A stretch of 64,000 bases of DNA from Mesostigma viride (lineage: Eukaryota > Streptophyta > Mesostigmatophyceae > Mesostigmatales > Mesostigmataceae): contig RPFO01000448.1 in assembly GCA_009746045.1 (NCBI GenBank), positions 2,465,009 through 2,529,008 of the forward strand, read 5' to 3'. Positions within the stretch are counted from its first letter, which is position 1. The number at the start of each line of letters is the position of its first letter. The translations under genes and the position numbers were made by a program. Below, piece after piece: positions 11,566-21,346 of this stretch. The notes under the pieces are model-generated. The model saw nothing but the letters and a program-made list of their open reading frames with translations, made no database searches and had not been told where the DNA came from.

Positions 11566-12341
11566 GCGTTTGAGAGCAAAATCCTTGCACGCATGGGCCT
11601 TCTTGGTGAGATTAAGCTGACCGCCCACCGCCTCCCCCGCGCGCGGGGTAAGGCAGGCGGGCGCCTCCGCTTCTTCTCATCTTTGAGAGCCCAGCGGACA
11701 AGATTTCGTTTCTCAGACGCCGCAAGCGGCTCGAGAACACTCCCTTCACCGTGGACGACGACTTGAACCTGGCGCAGCAACAACGGCGACGGGAGCTATG
11801 GCCGACCTACCTCCAGCTCCGGCAGACCAAGGCGGGCCAGCTGGTGTACTGGAAGGGGGCGCGGCCATCTACGTCGGCCACAAGCCCTGGCACGCGACCC
11901 CCTCGACCACCGCGGCCCCAGCGACCCCAGAAGCCCGGCCAGCCTAGGGGAATACAGCAGCAGTAGTGTAGAATAGTTAGACAGTGGCCTTTGTACATGC
12001 ATGCCCGCCTACTACAGGCACTATACCAGCTGAGGCCTAGCCTTTTTAGTCATGTACATGTGTGCCTATCATGAGCCACCCTCCAGATGATGCCTAGCTT
12101 TATTTTATTATGCCGTGCCCATGCAGGGAGTCACTCTCTGCTGAGAAGCCATGCCCTAGCTCTTGTATAGCTATGCTGATCTTCCCCACCTATGACGGGC
12201 TCCCCTTAGCTGGGTGTTGCCCGAGACTCTGGGTGGTGCAGGTGCCCTAGTGCACCTAGAGCAAGTGTTGTTTACATTCTTACCCTTGCAGGAAGTAGCT
12301 TAGAATGTATTATAGGCCATATGCCCCTTCTCTGGGCTATT
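11566..12341 (+). repeat. Left arm of a large inverted duplication (LINE ORF1 3' part)
   Basis: The plus strand here matches the minus strand of 12400-13408 from TTTGAGAGCAAAATCC to GGCCATATGCCCCTTCT. Its degraded reading frame includes DDDLNLAQQQRRRELWPTYL and YWKGA, which resembles the C-terminal domain of L1-type ORF1 proteins (family assignment is inference). It is 3'-truncated compared with the right arm, lacking the terminal hairpin. It abuts the second piggyBac pseudogene at 11565/11566. Confidence 0.8.
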
Positions 12342-12347
12342 AATTAA

Positions 12348-12395
12348 TTAATTAGTAGGAACAGAACTCCGTTGGGAGTATCTGTAGCACATATC
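12348..12395 (-). repeat. LINE 3'-terminal hairpin + TTAA tail (H1)
   Basis: Minus strand: GTGCTACAGATACTCCC, a 2-nt loop, CGGAGTTCTGT, then CTAATTAATTAATTAAT. Almost identical to the copy at 15734-15792. Confidence 0.75.
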
Positions 12396-12841
12396 CCTGA
12401 GAAGGGGCATATGGCTTTTGATACATTCTAGGCTACTTCATGCAATTAGGGTGGGAATGTAAGCTACCCTTGCCGTCTAGGTGCACCATGCAGGGCACCG
12501 GCACCCTCATGATCTATCACGCTATGCCCAGCTAAGGGGGAGCATGTCATACATGGGGGAAGATCATCATGGCTATACAAGAGCTAGGGCATGGCTTCTC
12601 AGCATGCAGAGAGTGACTCCCTGCATGGGCACGGCATAGTAAAATAAAGCTAGGCATCATCTGGAGGGTGGCTCATCATAGGCACACTGTCATATGTACA
12701 TGACTAAAAATGCTAGGCCTCAGCTGGTATAGTGCCTGTAGTAGGCGGGCATGTACAAGGCTACTGTCTAACTATGCTACACTACTGCTGCTGTATTCCC
12801 ATAGGCTGGGGCTTCTGCATGGGGTCGCTGGGGCCGCGGTG

Positions 12842-13063
12842 GTCGAAGTTAGGTTAATATTTGTGCGGAAACCTTTTGCCACTTGGGCTTCTCAGGTTCC
12901 GCACAATATTACCGGCGATAACCACTCGCCGGTACACTCAAGTTCACGCCGGCTTGAACTTGAGTGTACCGGCGAGTGGTTATCGCCGGTAATATTGTGC
13001 GGAATTAACCTGAGAAGCCCAAGTGGCAAAAGGTTTCCGCACAAATATTAACCTAACTGTCGA
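12842..13063. mobile_element. 212-bp foldback MITE with 5-bp TSD
   Basis: The element is 12847-13058. Its two halves are near-perfect inverted repeats of about 100 bp (ends AGTTAGGTTAATATTTG and its complement) that differ by one 3-bp indel and meet at a short CGCCGG centre. It is flanked by GTCGA (12842-12846 and 13059-13063). The homologous left arm near 11915 shows the uninterrupted site with GTCGA only once, so both boundaries and the 5-bp duplication are read directly from an internal empty-site control. No coding capacity. Confidence 0.92.
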
Positions 13064-13451
13064 GGGGGTCGCGTGCCAGGGCTTGTGGCCGACGTAGATG
13101 GCCGCCCCCTTCCAGTACACCGGCTGGCCCGCCTTGGTCTGCCGGAGCTAGCTGGAGGTAGGTCGGCCATAGCTCCCGTCGCCGTTGTTGCTGCGCCATG
13201 CACCTGGTCAAGTCGTCGTCAAGGGTGAAGTGAGTCTTCTCGAGCCGCTTGCGGCGTCTGAGAAACGAAATCTTGTCCGCTGGGCTCTCAATTAAAGATG
13301 AGAAGAAGCGGAGGCGCCCCTGCCTTACCCCGCGCGCGGGGAAGGCGGTGCAGGCGGTCAGCATCACCAAGGAGGCCCATGCGTGCAAGGATTTTGCTCT
13401 CAAACGCACGTGCAAGCTTCTCGGAATTCTCATCTTCCTCCATATATATAT

Positions 13452-15151
13452 CCCGCGGGTGGTTCACTGGCTCCGTGGCGCTCCCCCCCACTTGGTGCGG
13501 CTTGCCGCGGAAGGCCATGACGAGCGCATTCAGGCCGCCTTGCAGGTGCTCCTCCCCGGCCCTAGCCTGCCAGCTCACTCCATGCGCTTGGCCACCCTCC
13601 CCTGCCGCATGGGCGGGTGTGGGCTCACCCGCGCCGCCCGCCTCGCCCCCGCCGCCTTCCTTGGCTCTGTTGCTCAGGCCTGGGCGGAGATCCGCCGGTT
13701 GGTCCCCAGCGCCGTCAGCGCCATTCCCGACTTGGTCACCCCATCCCCCTTCCCCTTTGTGCAGGCTGTGCAGGATTCTTACCTCGGGATCCAGCAGGCT
13801 TGCGACCTCGTCCGCCCCGCTCAGGCCGTCCACCGTCGCCTGCCCCGGGGCACGCCCGGCGTGTCCACTGTCGTCAGTCCTAGTGTCTTCCCTGCCTGCG
13901 TTCATGAAAAACAACAAAAGACCTACGCGGGTATACTACACTGTGCCGACTGGATGGGTCTGCATGCGAGCTTGAACGATCAGGGGAAGGCTTGGCTTCA
14001 CTCCGTTTCCCTTGAGGGGAGCGTGGGGTCCGCATTCCTGCGCGCCCTCCCCATGAGCCCTTTGTTCACACTGGTTCCGGCCCTTTACGCCATCGCTCTC
14101 CGCCACCAGCTCTTTGCCCCGCAACCTCTCATCACGGCGGGTGCGTCCTGCGGCAGCTGCGGGCTTGCTCTGGATACTACTGGGACGCACTACATCGCGT
14201 GCATGGGTGGCCAGCAGAACCAGAACTGGTTCCTCTATCTCCATACCGCTCTCCTCCGGGTGGTGTGTGCCATGGTTCGGTCGGTCTTTCCCCACTCCAC
14301 CATCAAGTGCGAGGACGCGGATGGGGCCGCCCTCTACTCACCCAACCATCGCCCCGATATTACCGTGCTTGACTACGACGGGCAGGGTTGCCACCTGCTC
14401 ATCGATGTCTCCGTGGCTCGGCCGCTTTCCGGTCGCCACATCCTCCGGGCGGCTGTGGATGCCGGCGCTGCTGCCGCTGTGGCTGAGCGCGACAAGTTTG
14501 CCTCCTACGGCAATGTGGGGCCCCACCGGGTCATCCCCTTTGTCCTTGAGGAGTTCGGGGCCATGGGCCCCAAGACAGCGGAGTTTTTCCACGAGTGCTG
14601 CCAGCGCCGTGAAGACCGCCTCGACCTCGAGGGTCAGACCGCCCCGTGGTCGGCCCGCACGTGGTCCTCGTATTGGCGGCAGCGTCTGTCACTCGCCCTC
14701 ACTCGCACCGTGGCTGATGTGTTATTCCGCCGCACCCGGGCCGACTTTGTCGCGACCCATGCGGTCTAGATCCCTTCCAGGCCTGCATGGTGGGCCGGCA
14801 GCGCTGTTGCTGCGTGTAGTTTTGTGATGTATAGTTAGTTGTACCTTGTGCCGCTGGCGTGATCCTTGGATGTCTGTGTCAGATTACTATTAATTTCTTC
14901 AGGGTTATTCTCCCAGTTATCGGGTTTTTCCTTATGTTGCATGCCTATCTCACCTCCGTAATCTATCATTCTCAATGAATATATATATATTAAAAATATA
15001 ATTACTTACAGCAGAGTGAAATCACTCAAACCAAAGCAAACGCCCAGCTATAAACCTATATACAGAGCCATGTCAAAGCTCTATACTACCATAAGACCAA
15101 TGGAAACGCCTAACGGGAGGAACCTAATAGCCCTGCTGCACCGCAAAATAA
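13452..15151 (+). mobile_element. 5'-truncated LINE with restriction-like endonuclease C-terminus, inserted in ORF1 element
   Basis: Open frame to a stop at 14769. The encoded part is the C-terminal third of a non-LTR retrotransposon polyprotein: the region after the RT core (LRGAPPHLVRLAAEGHDERI, LPCRMGGCGLTRAARLAPAAF), then a CCHC-like knuckle (CGSCG...H...C), then the RPDITVLDYDG...LLIDVSVARP motif of PD-(D/E)XK restriction-like endonucleases, as in R2-type elements. A 3' UTR and an ATATATATATATT tail end near 15000; a further 145 bp (15004-15148) precede the right junction. Both junctions are ATATATAT runs, consistent with a target-site duplication. The 506-codon open frame starting at 13249 is a chimera across the left junction. 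The copy lacks RT and is inactive. Confidence 0.75.
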
Positions 15152-15692
15152 ATATATATATATATGTCGAAGTTCTTGAGGATGTCGTTGAGGCTGCGCT
15201 TGGCGAGCTCGGCCTCCTCGCGGAGGTACGTCAAGCGTATGCCGCTGGAGCTGGGCTGCGACGGCGGAGGTGGTGGAGGTGGTATGTTGCTTAAGCATGT
15301 CCGCCCAGGTCGTGATGGGAGGAGCATCGCCGGCCAGGCCAGCAGGGGCTGGCTTGGCGGCAATGTGCCGCTTGGGTTCAGGCGACGCTGCTGGCGAGGC
15401 GAGCCCGCCGAGGGGGCTGGGCGACCACTAGAGCTTGGCTAGTGGCGCCGCTGCCTTCTGGGCCGGTGGGCGAAGCTGCAGCCGGAGCTGCAGACGTATT
15501 TTCATTGCTGAGCGCAGCCGCCAGGCTGCGTTGCGTCGAGAGGCGTTTGCTCATCGTATATTGCGTAACAGCTGCGGAAAAATATATCAGCACGTGCGTC
15601 GTAGAAAAACGCGTCGATCGTGATATTCACGGCTAAATTCGGTGCTCAAACGTGAAAGTTATGAGCTCCGCCGTCAGCCATGGCTACCTCGT
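15149..15692 (-). mobile_element. 5' half of ORF1-only LINE derivative (copy 1)
   Basis: Minus strand, reading from 15692: a short leader, then the start MSKRLSTQRSLAAALSNENT at about 15552. A Ala/Pro-rich linker follows, and then a coiled-coil-like stretch (LREEAELAKRSLNDILKNFD) that is cut by the LINE insertion at the ATATATAT run and resumes at 13449. The frame at both sides is compatible with one continuous ORF1. The 5' boundary (CACGAGGTAGCC at 15692) coincides with the 5' boundary of the second copy at 48062. Confidence 0.75.
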
Positions 15693-15733
15693 GGCTCCGT
15701 GGCTCGTGGCCATGGATGATATCTCTGGGCTAT

Positions 15734-15792
15734 ATGTGCTACAGATACTCCCAACGGAGTTATGTTCCTAATTAATTCATTAATTAATTAAT
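15734..15792 (+). repeat. LINE 3'-terminal hairpin + tail (H2)
   Basis: GTGCTACAGATACTCCC AA CGGAGTTATGT, then CCTAATTAATTCATTAATTAATTAAT. Only about 40 bp separate it from the 5' end of the neighbouring ORF1 element, so this is either a severely 5'-truncated copy or a SINE. Confidence 0.7.
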
Positions 15793-16421
15793 GTCGAGGG
15801 GAATGGGTATGATTGTCTTATCAACATATCCCAGCGAACATTAACTTTCCCGTCATCCTGCAGGTTTTTCACAGTGCCATGCAAGATAAGAGTATCCGGA
15901 TTGCACTTTTTCTTGCGCGGGCTAGCTGCATGCATGCACGGACCACCTAGCAGCACCGCGCGATCCTGCAGGCTCGTCAAAACAACTGGCTAACGCGCTC
16001 ACACGGTCCTTTGGCCTGAGAGCCGCCATGCATGGCTCGGAAATAATTGCAAAAACACTCAATCCGGATTATTAGCACGAAATGCCAAAATAGGTTCTTT
16101 TCTCCACCACATAATTTACAGGTACGGACGGATCCTGTCGACCGGCCCCAGTACTGCGCCGCGCCGGGTACCGAGTCCATTTTCGCGGGAAAAGGGTCAG
16201 ATCATGACTGTTGGGACCAAGGTTTCGCGCCAATACCTGCTGCTGAAGCTATAGGTGTTGTCCTTACTGGGAGGATTTTGTCCTCAATTGAGGATTATGT
16301 GAGTTTGGGGCACCAGAGCAGCTAGGCGGCTGCCACTGGGCTCACATCCTACGCTTGCAGGACAATGTGGTACAATGATGCGATACATATGAAGGACTTT
16401 TAAGGGGATTAAAAGCACTCC
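15793..16421. other. Spacer without recognised gene
   Basis: Short frames only. GTACGGACGGATCCTGTCGA near 16121 and neighbouring GC-rich patches may be old element sequence. Confidence 0.3.
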
Positions 16422-16463
16422 GGTGCTCCGTGACTCCCCATGCACGGGAGCACGAGTATAATT
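16422..16463 (+). repeat. LINE 3'-terminal hairpin (H3)
   Basis: GGTGCTCCGTGACTCCCC, loop enlarged by ATGCA, CGGGAGCACGAG, then TATAATTT. Followed within 10 bp by the dispersed GGCCTGCGCTGGTTGTCTC repeat. Confidence 0.7.
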
Positions 16464-16471
16464 TCCCGATT

Positions 16472-16493
16472 TCTGGCCTGCGCTGGTTGTCTC
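16472..16493 (+). repeat. Dispersed GGCCTGCGCTGGTTGTCTC core
   Basis: Full match to the repeat core also seen at 29531, 46443, 56711 and, in reverse, at 47243. Confidence 0.7.
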
Positions 16494-16555
16494 CTTGATA
16501 ACTAATAAATTAATGATGAGATGAAAAGCACTTATCCCCCCATTTCCATAGATAT

Positions 16556-17075
16556 TCCCCATATTTCGGATGAGATTAGGCAGCATAGGATCTAGCATTT
16601 GTAGGACATCTTGCCCGAACCAGTACGTCAGGTAGACACCGCCCTTAATTGGTCTGGCCGGCCGGCCCCCAGCGGTTTGGCCAGCCATGCAGGACAGACG
16701 CCGGCATATCCTGACCTGGCCTCCAGGCCCCCAAGGACACTGCGCCGCCGCGGGCGGGTACGCAGACCTGCTGGATGAACTTCTTTACATATCAGTTGCT
16801 GGCGACCTAGTGGTCCCGGCCAGCCCAGTTTGAATAACGCACATTTCCTCCCTCTAGCTCTCTGGCAGTGGACTGCTAACTATGCAGGACAATAATTATG
16901 TATATAGAGGTGCATGCATGCACATGCATGGAAGACCATATTGTCCAGGTCCACACGCCAGAAACTGTGGGCAAGCCCCCCTCCCCCAGGCATCCGGAAG
17001 GGGCACTTTGCTGATCGAGTAGAGTAGCTAGGATTAATCTTGAAGCTTAGATTATTCGCTTAGAGTTAGCTTATA
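16556..17075 (+). mobile_element. 5'-truncated LINE fragment (C-terminal region)
   Basis: Aligns with 17790-18220 of the next copy, from TTTCGGA(T/C)GAGATTAG through the CAGGTAGACACC block and the 3' TTTGCTGA...GTAGAGTAGCTAGG segment. The frame is broken by stops. It differs from its neighbour by extra GCATGCATGCACATGCATGG-type sequence near 16910-16930. Confidence 0.75.
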
Positions 17076-18271
17076 CTTACTTACTACATACCTGTTCATT
17101 ACTGTCGTGGATCACGTTATGCGCCGGGCACGTGCGCGCTTTACTGCTCCGAGCCCCGTGATGATGTGATGATGTCCAAGCCGGCGGCTTGGACATCATA
17201 CTAACGAGCGCGAACATGGCGGCGGGTGGCCCTGGTTACAACCTGTCCGACCTGATTTATGCGGATGATACCACCCTCATCGAGCGCCCCGACTGCACAT
17301 TCAGACCTGGCAGCCTGGACTGTCTGGGCTTGGAGGCGCGGGCAGTGGGGTTGGAGATTAGTGTCAAAATGGAGGCGATGGTGGTTGGGGCAACCAGTCG
17401 CCCACCGCTGCCGCGGCTGCTAGACGGGAAGGAGGTCGAGTTCCGTGATCGCTTCAAACTGCTGGGGAGCATGCTCCCTGACACCGCCGACGATGTCGGG
17501 ACATCCGCATCGGCCTGACCTAGCTGGGCTCTAGAGGCATCGGTCGCTCAAAACCTACTGGCAAGCTCGAAGGCCCTGGGCGAGCACCGCAAGCGCATGC
17601 TCCTCAAGGTCCTGGCTGGTCCTCACGGTGCTCACCTATGGCGCCGAGGAAATATGGACGCTCACGGACACGCTGGCCACACGGCTGAACGGCATGCACG
17701 GTAACCAGGATGCTCCGGCCAGGCCCTGCTGCATGAACGTAGGGTTTTCCACACATAGGTCATTAGGGTCTTTGTATACCCGGGTATGGCCTCGCATTTC
17801 GGACGAGATTAGACAGCGTAGGATAGCATTCGTAGGACATCTTGCTCGCACCAGTCAGGTAGACACCGACCTCGGTCTGGCCGGCCCCCAGCGGATTGGC
17901 CAGCCAGGGCGGCTTGTCCTGACCTGGCCTGGCCCCAAGGACATTCCTAAAAGGGTAGGTAAACATGTCATGACGGCTACCCACAGCAGTTGTTGGCTGA
18001 CCTAGCTAGTGGTCCCAGCCCCGTTTGATCGAACATCACATTCACTCCCTCTCTCTTGCTTGGACTGCTATGCAGAACAAGAAGAGGAGGAAGACGATTG
18101 TCCATGCAGGCTCACACGCCAGCCCCTGTGGGCAAGCTCCCTCCCCCCAAGAGGAAGGGGCGCTTTGCTGAGTAGAGTAGCTAGGGTTTTCTAGCTAGAT
18201 TAGATTAGCTTAGAGTTAGATTAGTTCGGTTTCGCGGCTTCGCCCACCTCCATCCATCCAGCAAGGGAATA

Positions 18272-18321
18272 TGTGCTACATGATCTCCCAAGGGAGTCAT
18301 GTTATAATTTAATTTTAATTT
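18272..18321 (+). repeat. LINE 3' hairpin + tail, first of a tandem pair (H4)
   Basis: TGCTACATGATCTCCC AA GGGAGTCATG, then TTATAATTTAATTTTAATTT. The stem CATGA..CTCCC/GGGAG..TCATG pairs almost completely. Confidence 0.75.
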
Positions 18322-18378
18322 AGCTTGGCTTAGGTTTCGCGCCGCTTAATTCGCTCACCCCCACCCATCATGGAATAC

Positions 18379-18440
18379 GTGCTACATGATCTTCCAATGG
18401 AGTCATGTTGTAATTAAACTTTTCAATTTTTAATTTAGTA
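18379..18440 (+). repeat. LINE 3' hairpin + tail, second of a tandem pair (H5)
   Basis: GTGCTACATGATCTTCC AAT GGAGTCATG, then TTGTAATTAAACTTTTCAATTT. Preceded, like H4, by a CACC(T/C)...CATC(C/A)ATC segment, so the repeated module is larger than the hairpin. Confidence 0.75.
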
Positions 18441-18556
18441 ATAAGGGTTGAAGGTTCCTTTGCTCTGTATCGGCACCCGCGTGACACAGTCACCTGCTAA
18501 ATAATTAAATAATGGAAAAGCTAGATCAAAGACAAGGCCATATCTGCATTGGCCCA

Positions 18557-18645
18557 TGCAGGTTGTAGAGGACAATGATCCCCCCGCAGTGGGGAAGAAG
18601 CGCATCTCCCGCCATGGGAAGAATGCACGGCGTGACCGCTAGTAG
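18557..18645 (+). mobile_element. Very short LINE C-terminal fragment
   Basis: Encodes QVVEDNDPPAVGKKRISR, matching QVIEDNEPPPVGKRPRV at the end of the copy at 22412-24103. Everything upstream is missing. Confidence 0.6.
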
Positions 18646-19035
18646 GGCTTGGCACTACCTGCTACATGGCATGTCCCTTGGCTGGTTACAAGAACAAGGG
18701 GTCGCCTGCCGACCCCGGCAACTACAGAGGGGACCGTGTGCATTCAAAGTGCCACAACGGTATGAAAGTGCCAAAAAATGCCCTTATAAGCCCTACATGG
18801 AGCAAATTGAGTCCAAACATGCTAGATATTGGTAGGCAGCATGTCCAGGACACCAGTAGAAGGAATTTGACTTTCCAGAATTTTCCGACGTCGGTTGGTC
18901 TATTTTTGGCATGTCTATTTTTAGCAACTTTCCAGATTTTAATATAAACAAATACCATTTAGTATGCAAATAAAGAGCTCCTGGCCTGGCTATTTGCAGG
19001 TAGGCTAATGCTCATGCCTACCAACTGTGCACCAG

Positions 19036-19575
19036 GTCCCATGGTCATCTGACCTCATTTGGTGACAAACTGCCACCAAATGCTAGCAAAAACGCACTGT
19101 TTCACCACATCACATTGCAGTTTCCATAGAAGATGTGTTCAGTCGAGGCTGGAAATTTGCAATCACATTGCACATCATAAATGTGGACATGGCACAAAAA
19201 ATCAGGTCCATCGTACTGTATTTGGTAACAAAATGCCACCAAATGCTAGCAAAAATGTGCGTTTTTCGCGTTTTTTAGACACATTTCATGACAGTTTTCA
19301 TACAAGATGTGCTCAGTTGGGGCTGGAAACTTGCAAGCATATTAAATATCATCATTGTAGACATTGCACAAAAATTCAGGTCCGTTGTACTTCATTCATT
19401 GACAGCTCGCTACCAAATGTGAGCAAAATGTGCGTTTTTTGCATTTCCGCCACATTTCTTGCAGTTTCCCATGCCAGATGTGCTCAGTTGAGGCTGAAAA
19501 CAAGCGCGCATGTTAATCATCATCATTTCAGACATTACACAAAACTTCAGGTCCATCAAGTGTCATTGGGTTCAC
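19036..19575 (+). repeat. ~172-bp tandem repeat, three units plus a partial
   Basis: Units start at the word GTCC(A/C/G) at 19036, 19206, 19380 and 19551 (periods 170, 174, 171). Each contains CCAAATG(C/T)(T/G)AGCAAAA, AGATGTG(C/T)TCAGT and ACACAAAA.TTCAG. The plus strand keeps a 214-codon open frame (19059-19703) with repeated Cys/His-rich blocks such as RCAQLGLETCKHI. Diverged units with an open frame could mean a repeat protein exon, but a chance frame through a satellite is equally likely. Confidence 0.65.
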
Positions 19576-19703
19576 TGGTCCATGCAACACCTGCCAGTTT
19601 CCAGCTAATCACTCAACCTTGGATGCAAAGTTCTTTTGTAACGGTATGGCCAACTCCCACCAACTGTGTTGCTAACTGTTCAGACCTTGCACAGATAATA
19701 TAA

Positions 19704-20110
19704 CACAACTTTTGTGACACATAGACAAAGATATATGAACATGATGAACAGTGGCTAGACATGGCTGTATATATGTCCATGCTCAGGCAATTTTCAGTAG
19801 GGGCTTGTTAGACATAAGAACTGCCAGCTGTCACGTTCGCTAGCATGATCAGTTCAAACCCACAGCATGCACGGTAGTCGCAAACTCAGCTTGGCAATGT
19901 AATAATCTAATCATGCCAGGCATCTTGGCCGTCGGCATGGCTGCGATGTGTTTTGTGCGCCTTGATTCGGTAGCAGCACATCCCTTGGCAACCGGCCCGC
20001 CTGACTAAGGTTGCCACACATGGTCCTCTGCATCACCATGGATGTCCCCATGTCCCTGTCTCTGTTATAGGGGTTCACGTTGCTGGCAATGCAGCTTCCA
20101 AGTTGGACTA
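19704..20110. other. Spacer without recognised gene
   Basis: Nothing beyond scattered short frames. Confidence 0.3.
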
Positions 20111-21330
20111 GATCTCCTCAGCCAGCGCTGTGGTGCATAGCCAGACAGCTCATACACTGCTCAGTTGCTACCTCGAGGTTGCCGGCTTGAAATGTGCCAC
20201 CAAACAAAGGACTGCACTTGGCCGCCATCATACCTAGCATGAAGAAGCCACTGCACAACCCCGGTGAGCCGCTTGGCCACCATACCGCAGTTGTCTTCAA
20301 CAGATAGTGCAAGGCCAATGGCCTCTTCACAGGCGCGTGCCTTGTGCTCATGCTCTTGCTCTGGCCCTTGTCAGCATGAGATGCATGCCCTTGCATGCTT
20401 CACCATGTTTCTCCAAGCCATCCGTGACTACTTGCTTCAGAAATGTCATTCAACTCCTGCACGTCCTCAGCCAGACTGTCAAACTAGCTGGTGCCCCATC
20501 CCTCACTTTGGTGAGGACTGCGATTCTGGCTAGCAGCTTAGCGATCGTGCGTGGTTGTGCCTGAGTTTCTGGGTGAGTGGCAGTGGCATTGGAGCAAGAG
20601 TTGTTGAGCATGTGCGTGTGTCTATCCTCTTGACAAACAACCCCTCGCACCCCTGACATTGAGGAGTTTGGCCATGTGCCAGGTTGCCAGAATTCCGCAA
20701 ACATGCATCATAGGGAAATAAAGGATGGCTGGTTGTGCACACGACATGAGAAAACAAAACACACATACCTATCAGGAGGGCAGGCTTGGGTTGCTTCATT
20801 GGCGCTGGTTGCAGCGTGCGTAATAATAGCCCGCCATTGGCTTATCCACCCGTGCCCTTGGCAAGCACGCACAGCCTGAACTGCATGAACTGCATGGATG
20901 CGGCCGTCCAGGATGCCCTCTGCTCATCATTCAGGGGTGTGAAGGCAGCTTGGGTGCTGGCGTGTAAGGCAGCTTGGGTGCTGGCGTGCAAGGCAGCTTG
21001 TGCATCAGTGTTTGCCGCCCGGCCGTGTGGCAGCACAGGTAGCTGGCCTAGCCCGGCCACTGTCCTCTCTCCGCTCTCACGCAATATGCCACCCTCTCCA
21101 CAAACCATGACAGTTCTCATGTGCATGCATGTCTTAAGATGCTTGTTGAAGGCAGATGCTTTCAGCTTAGAGATGGTGGGCACGTATGCAGTGGGTGTTA
21201 TGGACTCACAAGCATGTACGTGAAGCCATCAAGCATCCAAGAAAGCCACCAATTGCTTCTGGGTTTTCCATCAATCTTCGTGGTCAACCATGTCATGCAA
21301 CATTACTTGCCGTGAGCACAATGCCAATAA
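20110..21330 (-). pseudogene. Decayed coding region, possibly a hAT-like (BED-type) transposase
   Basis: A minus-strand open frame at 21183-20842 includes SKLKASAFNKHLKTCMHM, an Ala/Gln-rich linker with a 23-bp unit repeated two to three times (QAALHASTQAALHAST), then FTPLNDEQRASWTAA. Zinc-finger-like N-termini of algal hAT transposases look similar, but I cannot see the catalytic residues or the hAT dimerisation region. Further minus frames to 20118 are fragmentary. Treat the family call as a guess. Confidence 0.3.
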
Positions 21331-21346
21331 ATTGCAGCATGTACAA

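Larger units (their letters stand above)
12342..13449 (-). mobile_element. Right arm: 3' half of an ORF1-only LINE derivative
   Basis: On the minus strand from 13449: a continuation of ORF1 (YMEEDENSEKLARAFESK, then RLRFFSSL, DKISFLRRRKRL, LDDDLT, RRRELWPTYLQL), a 3' untranslated stretch, and at 12395-12348 the hairpin plus TAATTAATTAATT tail typical of this LINE family. ORF1 passes straight into the 3' end without a reverse transcriptase frame. The 5' half of the same ORF1 lies at 15149-15692, separated by a later LINE insertion. A 212-bp foldback MITE (12847-13058) is inserted in this arm. Confidence 0.7.
17085..18440 (+). mobile_element. 5'-truncated LINE: RT palm to 3' tail, with doubled terminal hairpin
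   Basis: Begins inside the RT domain (YLFITVVDHVM, 17088 on). It contains the YADDT catalytic motif (IYADDTTLIE, near 17260), then LTYGAEEIWTLTDTLATRL (17628 on) and EIRQRRIAFVGHLARTSQVDT. This is the same family as the copy at 22412-24103. Frameshifts and stops make it dead. The 3' UTR ends in two hairpin+tail modules (18272-18321 and 18379-18440). A palindrome ATGATGTCCAAGCC / GGCTTGGACATCAT at about 17171-17202 interrupts the region upstream of YADD. Confidence 0.88.

Noticed and set aside
13249-14769. 506-codon protein as a single host gene
   Set aside because: The first ~65 codons are antisense to ORF1 of another element; only the part after 13452 belongs to the LINE.
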